64,000 bases of DNA from Acidobacteriota bacterium (GTDB lineage: Bacteria > Acidobacteriota > Holophagae > Acanthopleuribacterales > Acanthopleuribacteraceae). The stretch spans positions 114,950 to 178,949 of the forward strand of contig JACJWC010000012.1 in NCBI GenBank assembly GCA_020637335.1. The letters run 5' to 3'. A program made the translations under genes and the position numbers. The notes beneath the pieces are model-generated. The model did no database searches, was not told the origin of the DNA, and was given only the letters and a program-made list of their open reading frames with translations. Positions 60,952 to 64,000 of this stretch are shown here, piece after piece; position 1 is the first letter of the stretch, and every line of letters begins with the position of its first letter.

Positions 60952-62216
60952 TAAAGGAATATGACCCGCAACAGGAAAAAAATCAAGGCCGACAGGACCG
61001 CCCCAACCGGAATGGTAATCAACCAGGAAACGACGATCTGACCTACAACGCGCAAGTCCAATGCAGCGATTCCGCGCGCCATCCCGACACCCATTACGGC
61101 ACCCACTGCTATATGGGTGGTAGATACCGGTAACCCGGTGCGTGAAGCGAGGACCACGGTACAGGCAGCCGCCAACTCCGCGCAAAACCCGCGCGATGGG
61201 GTGAGTTCTGTGATGCCTTCACCAATCGTCTTAATCACGCGCACGCCCAAAGTTGCAAGGCCCACGACAATCCCAATGCCACCAAGCAACAAAATCCAGA
61301 AAGGCAAAGAAGCGGATTTAACGATTTCACCGCCGCTTTGGACGATCCCGTAAACCGACGCCAATGGCCCAACGCCATTGGCTACATCGTTTGAGCCATG
61401 GGCAAAAGCCATCGCGCAGGCGGTAAACACCTGCAGCGGTCCAAAGACTTTTTCCACGCTGGCAAAATGAAAGGTTTTATCTGCTTTTGGATCCATTTGA
61501 ATGCGGCGAATGATCAGCCAACCAATGAAAGCGATAAAGCCGCCGACAGCCGTGGCCGCCAAAAAACTTTGGGCCACTGTAAGGTTTAATTTGAGGTGTT
61601 TCAAACCCTTGAACAATGTGACCAAACCGATCACAAACCCCACCAAAAACAAATAATAGGGGCCCCATTTTTTCGCGTTGGCAAAAGGGGTCTCCGTGTT
61701 CAATACCAGCTTCATGACGGAGAGGGTGAGGATAAAGGCAAATAGGCCACCCACCACCGGAGAAACAACCCAACTGGATACAATCCCAGTCAAACTGCTC
61801 CATTTCACCGCATCAGATCCAACCCCGACCAACGCAAATCCGACTAAGGCGCCAACGATGGAATGGGTCGTTGAAACGGGCCAACCTTTGGCGCTGGCCA
61901 CCATCAGCCAAATGGCCGCAGCAAGCAGCGAGGCTAGCATACCCAATACCAATAGTTCGGGATGGCCAACCAACGGTGTCGGATCGACAATACCTTTGCG
62001 AATGGTTTCGGTCACATGACCGCCTGCGATTACGACGCCGGCAAACTCAAACACGGCTGCGATAATAATGGCAGTTTTTATGGAGACGGCTTTAGACCCA
62101 ACCGAGGTGCCCATCGCATTGGCAACATCATTTGCGCCAATTCCCCAACACATATACGAACCAAATAACAATGCCAGCCCGACGAACCACGGCCCAAACT
62201 CCTGAATGACCTCCAT
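60951..62216 (-). CDS. Inorganic phosphate transporter, Pit family
   Basis: A 421-residue membrane transporter with 10-12 helices and two Pit repeats carrying the signatures GANDVANAMGTSVGSKAVS and AHGSNDVANGVGPLA, plus GWPVSTTHSIVGALVG and TGLPVSTTHIAVGAVMG. It imports metal-phosphate with H+ (PitA-like) or Na+. AGGGGGG lies seven bases before the ATG. It is 28 bp after its DUF47 partner and directly followed by a cyclase-family gene. Confidence 0.95.
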   Translation of the reverse strand: MEVIQEFGPWFVGLALLFGSYMCWGIGANDVANAMGTSVGSKAVSIKTAIIIAAVFEFAGVVIAGGHVTETIRKGIVDPTPLVGHPELLVLGMLASLLAAAIWLMVASAKGWPVSTTHSIVGALVGFALVGVGSDAVKWSSLTGIVSSWVVSPVVGGLFAFILTLSVMKLVLNTETPFANAKKWGPYYLFLVGFVIGLVTLFKGLKHLKLNLTVAQSFLAATAVGGFIAFIGWLIIRRIQMDPKADKTFHFASVEKVFGPLQVFTACAMAFAHGSNDVANGVGPLASVYGIVQSGGEIVKSASLPFWILLLGGIGIVVGLATLGVRVIKTIGEGITELTPSRGFCAELAAACTVVLASRTGLPVSTTHIAVGAVMGVGMARGIAALDLRVVGQIVVSWLITIPVGAVLSALIFFLLRVIFL

Positions 62217-62244
62217 GAGTCATGCCCCCCTGTATTTCCGTTGC

Positions 62245-62925
62245 TTAACGCGCGATCAAAAGCCTGAGGCGGTTTCCGGTTTTGTCAGCATAATCGGCCA
62301 AGTCACCAATCCATTGAATCAATTGGTGCCAAAACATGACTGAGACCGGTTTCATCTCATCTTCGTGACGGAACAAGGTTCGGCAGAGTTCTACTTCGAG
62401 TCGGTCCGTATCCGATTCCATTCGGTTGAGCTGATCGACCATTTCTTCTACTTGTGCGCGCTCTTTGCCTTTGAATCCCATCTCCAACAGCTCATCGAGT
62501 TCCTCAATGATTTTTTGGGCAAAATGGCAGACTTCAATACAACGTCCAACCAAATTGAGAAGGGGTGCCTTCATGGCATCGGGCAGTTCCATGGGACGTT
62601 CTACCAGCAGCTCCACTATGTCCTGTGCAACATCCGCCATAGAGTCCTGCATGGAGAGGACTTCCAAAAGATCCCGTCGATCCACTGGCAAAAACAAGCC
62701 ACGTGGGAGATGCTCGCGTAACTGATTCTTGATTAAATCGGCATCACCTTCCCAGCGATCCACTTCGACCTTGAGTCGCTCAATTTCAGCCTGCTGCCCA
62801 CTTGCCAATGCCTCAAAAACCGGATTGATTAAATCGACACAGGTAATAACCGCTCGCATATGTTCCTGAAGCGCCTTAAAGGGCGATCGCCCGAACAAAC
62901 TGGCAAAAGGACTCATTGAAGCCAT
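62245..62925 (-). CDS. DUF47 PhoU-like regulator of Pit (TIGR00153)
   Basis: A 226-residue cytoplasmic helical protein. It starts SPFASLFGRSPFKALQEHMRAV and carries the PhoU-like repeats VDRWEGDADLIKNQLREHLPRGLFLPVDR (in parts), LLEVLSMQDSMADVAQDI and MESDTDRLEVELCRTLF. DUF47 proteins are encoded with Pit transporters and are thought to modulate phosphate uptake. GAGG precedes the ATG. It is first in the DUF47-Pit-cyclase run. Confidence 0.93.
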   Translation of the reverse strand: MASMSPFASLFGRSPFKALQEHMRAVITCVDLINPVFEALASGQQAEIERLKVEVDRWEGDADLIKNQLREHLPRGLFLPVDRRDLLEVLSMQDSMADVAQDIVELLVERPMELPDAMKAPLLNLVGRCIEVCHFAQKIIEELDELLEMGFKGKERAQVEEMVDQLNRMESDTDRLEVELCRTLFRHEDEMKPVSVMFWHQLIQWIGDLADYADKTGNRLRLLIAR

Positions 62926-63002
62926 AAACTCAAACCTCGCCTAACCGTTTCCGAACACAAAACTAACCGATTTCTAATAAAAAGGAAAGAAAAGCTCGTC
63001 GG

Positions 63003-63386
63003 TTAGCGCGCCATCCCGCGTGTTGCCGGACGTTCGGTTATGACAATCGCGGGTGAATCGCCGTACATGCGGACTTGTGCCTTATAGGGCATCGCCTGCA
63101 TGACGCCCAGACCATCATCCGTTTTGACCCAACTTTCAATTTCGTAAAGACCTTCAACCGAATTCCAGCGACACTGCGAAATAAATTCGGAAAAAGGGGG
63201 ATACACCGCCGTTTCGGGGTACAGGACTATCGAATTGATTTGCTCGGGCATGGCCTGGTAAATCGCGTGCAATTCCGGATTTTTTTTGATCAGTTGGCCC
63301 TGACGCCACTGCAAAAAGTACCAAGCTCCGCAGCCAATCAGCCCAAGAACGAGAACAGTGCTAATTCGACTTTTCCACTCGCTCAT
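63003..63386 (-). CDS. Membrane-anchored hypothetical protein
   Basis: A 127-residue protein with one N-terminal membrane helix (TVLVLGLIGCGAWYFLQW, about 10-27) and a soluble C-terminal domain with strands INSIVLYPE, LYEIESWVKTDD and YKAQVRMYGDSPAIVITE. AAGGAGG is 4-6 bases before the ATG. No family recognised. It sits between the phosphate genes and an acyl-CoA dehydrogenase. Confidence 0.6.
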   Translation of the reverse strand: MSEWKSRISTVLVLGLIGCGAWYFLQWRQGQLIKKNPELHAIYQAMPEQINSIVLYPETAVYPPFSEFISQCRWNSVEGLYEIESWVKTDDGLGVMQAMPYKAQVRMYGDSPAIVITERPATRGMAR

Positions 63387-63438
63387 GGCGCCTCCTTACC
63401 AAATCGCTGGGATTCATTTTAAGGGCCAAAACGAGAAA

Positions 63439-63470
63439 AGGCCACGCCGCAAATGGCGTGGCCTCATTTT
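63439..63470 (-). terminator. Terminator after the acyl-CoA dehydrogenase gene
   Basis: AGGCCACGCC (63439-63448) pairs perfectly with GGCGTGGCCT (63455-63464), with a T-rich sequence on each side. It lies 6 bp after the minus-strand stop. Confidence 0.75.
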
Positions 63471-64000
63471 TTAGCAAATAGGATAAGCACCTTTTTGCAA
63501 GGCCGCTTCAGCCAACTCGCGGCGCAGACCAATGGTGTTCAGGCTCGGATGTTTCACCAAGCGACGAACCGCAGCCAACATGGTCATCAGGGTGTCCCCT
63601 TCAGCGACAGCCGCCAATCCTGTTCGCGCAGCCGTTTGGATCCGTTCAATGGCGTCGTGACAGAAAATTTGTGTGGCCTTGGCCATCAAATCTGCAGATT
63701 CGGGACCCGATTGACTGGCCTTTTTCAAGGTGCGAATTGCCATCGATTCCATCACATAGCAGTCCATCAAAACGTCAGCGGCCAAACCCAGGAGTTCCTG
63801 CTCTTCGGCTAGCCGGTCCATGTACTTTTGAACAGCCGCACCTGCAACAAACATAAAGATTTTTTTCGCATTCTCGATCAATTTAAGTTCTTCAACCAAC
63901 AATCCTTCGGCTTGGTCAAAATCGAAGGAGGGCGGCCCCATTAATTCGCCCATCAGCGCAGCAGCTTTTTGCATCAAAGGAATTGCGCCCTTTTGCGCGC
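63471..64000 (-). CDS. Acyl-CoA dehydrogenase family protein, C-terminal part (partial)
   Basis: About 175 residues of an open frame that runs off the right edge. The sequence (GAIPLMQKAAALMGELMGPP, ENAKKIFMFVAGAAVQKYMDRL in parts, EQELLGLAADVLMDCYVMES, RTLKKASQSG) matches the extra C-terminal helical domain of long acyl-CoA dehydrogenases such as the VLCAD/ACAD9-like and acidobacterial 600-residue forms. The FAD and substrate domains lie outside the window. It is a flavoenzyme of fatty-acid beta-oxidation; the substrate range is unknown. Confidence 0.75.
   Translation of the reverse strand, partial: AQKGAIPLMQKAAALMGELMGPPSFDFDQAEGLLVEELKLIENAKKIFMFVAGAAVQKYMDRLAEEQELLGLAADVLMDCYVMESMAIRTLKKASQSGPESADLMAKATQIFCHDAIERIQTAARTGLAAVAEGDTLMTMLAAVRRLVKHPSLNTIGLRRELAEAALQKGAYPIC

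Noticed and set aside
60952..61185. N-terminal extension of the cyclase-family enzyme
   Set aside because: Lies within the Pit coding region and has no similarity; the family start DISPP follows the ATG at 60951.
1..64000. CRISPR arrays, insertion sequences, prophage or conjugative genes
   Set aside because: No regularly spaced repeats, transposase, integrase or phage structural genes were seen on either strand.

Overview
The window is a chromosomal segment (GC roughly 50-55 percent by eye) of a Gram-negative bacterium. It has a TonB-dependent outer-membrane receptor, an RND efflux set with an outer-membrane lipoprotein, lytic transglycosylase, RuvC and the infC-rpmI-rplT-pheS-pheT block. 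Several traits fit Acidobacteriota, perhaps a Holophagae-like lineage: an Oar-type receptor with an N-terminal carboxypeptidase-regulatory domain, a VWFA-related exported protein, DUF4388 proteins, and a PheT without the tRNA-binding OB domain. That assignment is inference. I see no IS element, prophage, CRISPR array or rRNA; there is one tRNA, tRNA-Val(GAC).

Layout. 1-3400: end of an Hpt-like protein, then two glycosyltransferases, one a TPR-GT41 (O-GlcNAc-transferase type). 3400-6350: a subclass B3 metallo-beta-lactamase-fold lipoprotein behind a frameshifted SnoaL-like gene, then small orphans. 6655-9629: acyltransferase, LytS-type kinase and LytTR regulator in one operon. 9726-15915: esterase, small exported proteins, LtrA and a DJ-1/PfpI protein divergent from a LysR regulator. 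16008-17554: an NhaC-type antiporter behind a strongly structured leader. 17527-33023: endo/exonuclease-phosphatase protein, SRPBCC-GyrI protein, RND efflux operon, thioredoxin-like protein, TonB receptor, and a GST with a palindromic operator. 33075-41003: transport and quality control, with an APC permease fused to EIIA and RCK_C domains, and an operon HTH-EIIA / ClC channel / tilS / ftsH. 42291-43255: a type IV pilin and a half prepilin peptidase.

43226-49257 (minus strand) is a translation and division block: promoter - tRNA-Val - infC - rpmI - rplT - terminator/attenuator - pheS - pheT - coiled-coil protein - zapA - possible 6S-like RNA - ymdB-type phosphoesterase. prfB (plus strand) keeps the programmed +1 frameshift at an in-frame UGA. 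50534-57485 holds three unusual proteins: DUF4388-TM-SPOR, a bactofilin-like beta-solenoid with a long acidic region, and DUF4388-J-domain-TPR, with an rRNA m5U methyltransferase between them. 57482-64000: lytic transglycosylase, ruvC, yebC, a cyclase-family hydrolase, Pit phosphate transporter with its PhoU-like partner, and the 3' end of an acyl-CoA dehydrogenase.

The observations I rate highest are the NhaC leader structure, the DUF4388/bactofilin/SPOR/J-domain cluster, the two EIIA-Ntr-like domains tied to transporters, the catalytic-half-less prepilin peptidase, the B3 enzyme with Gln at the first zinc-ligand position, and the candidate RNA after zapA.
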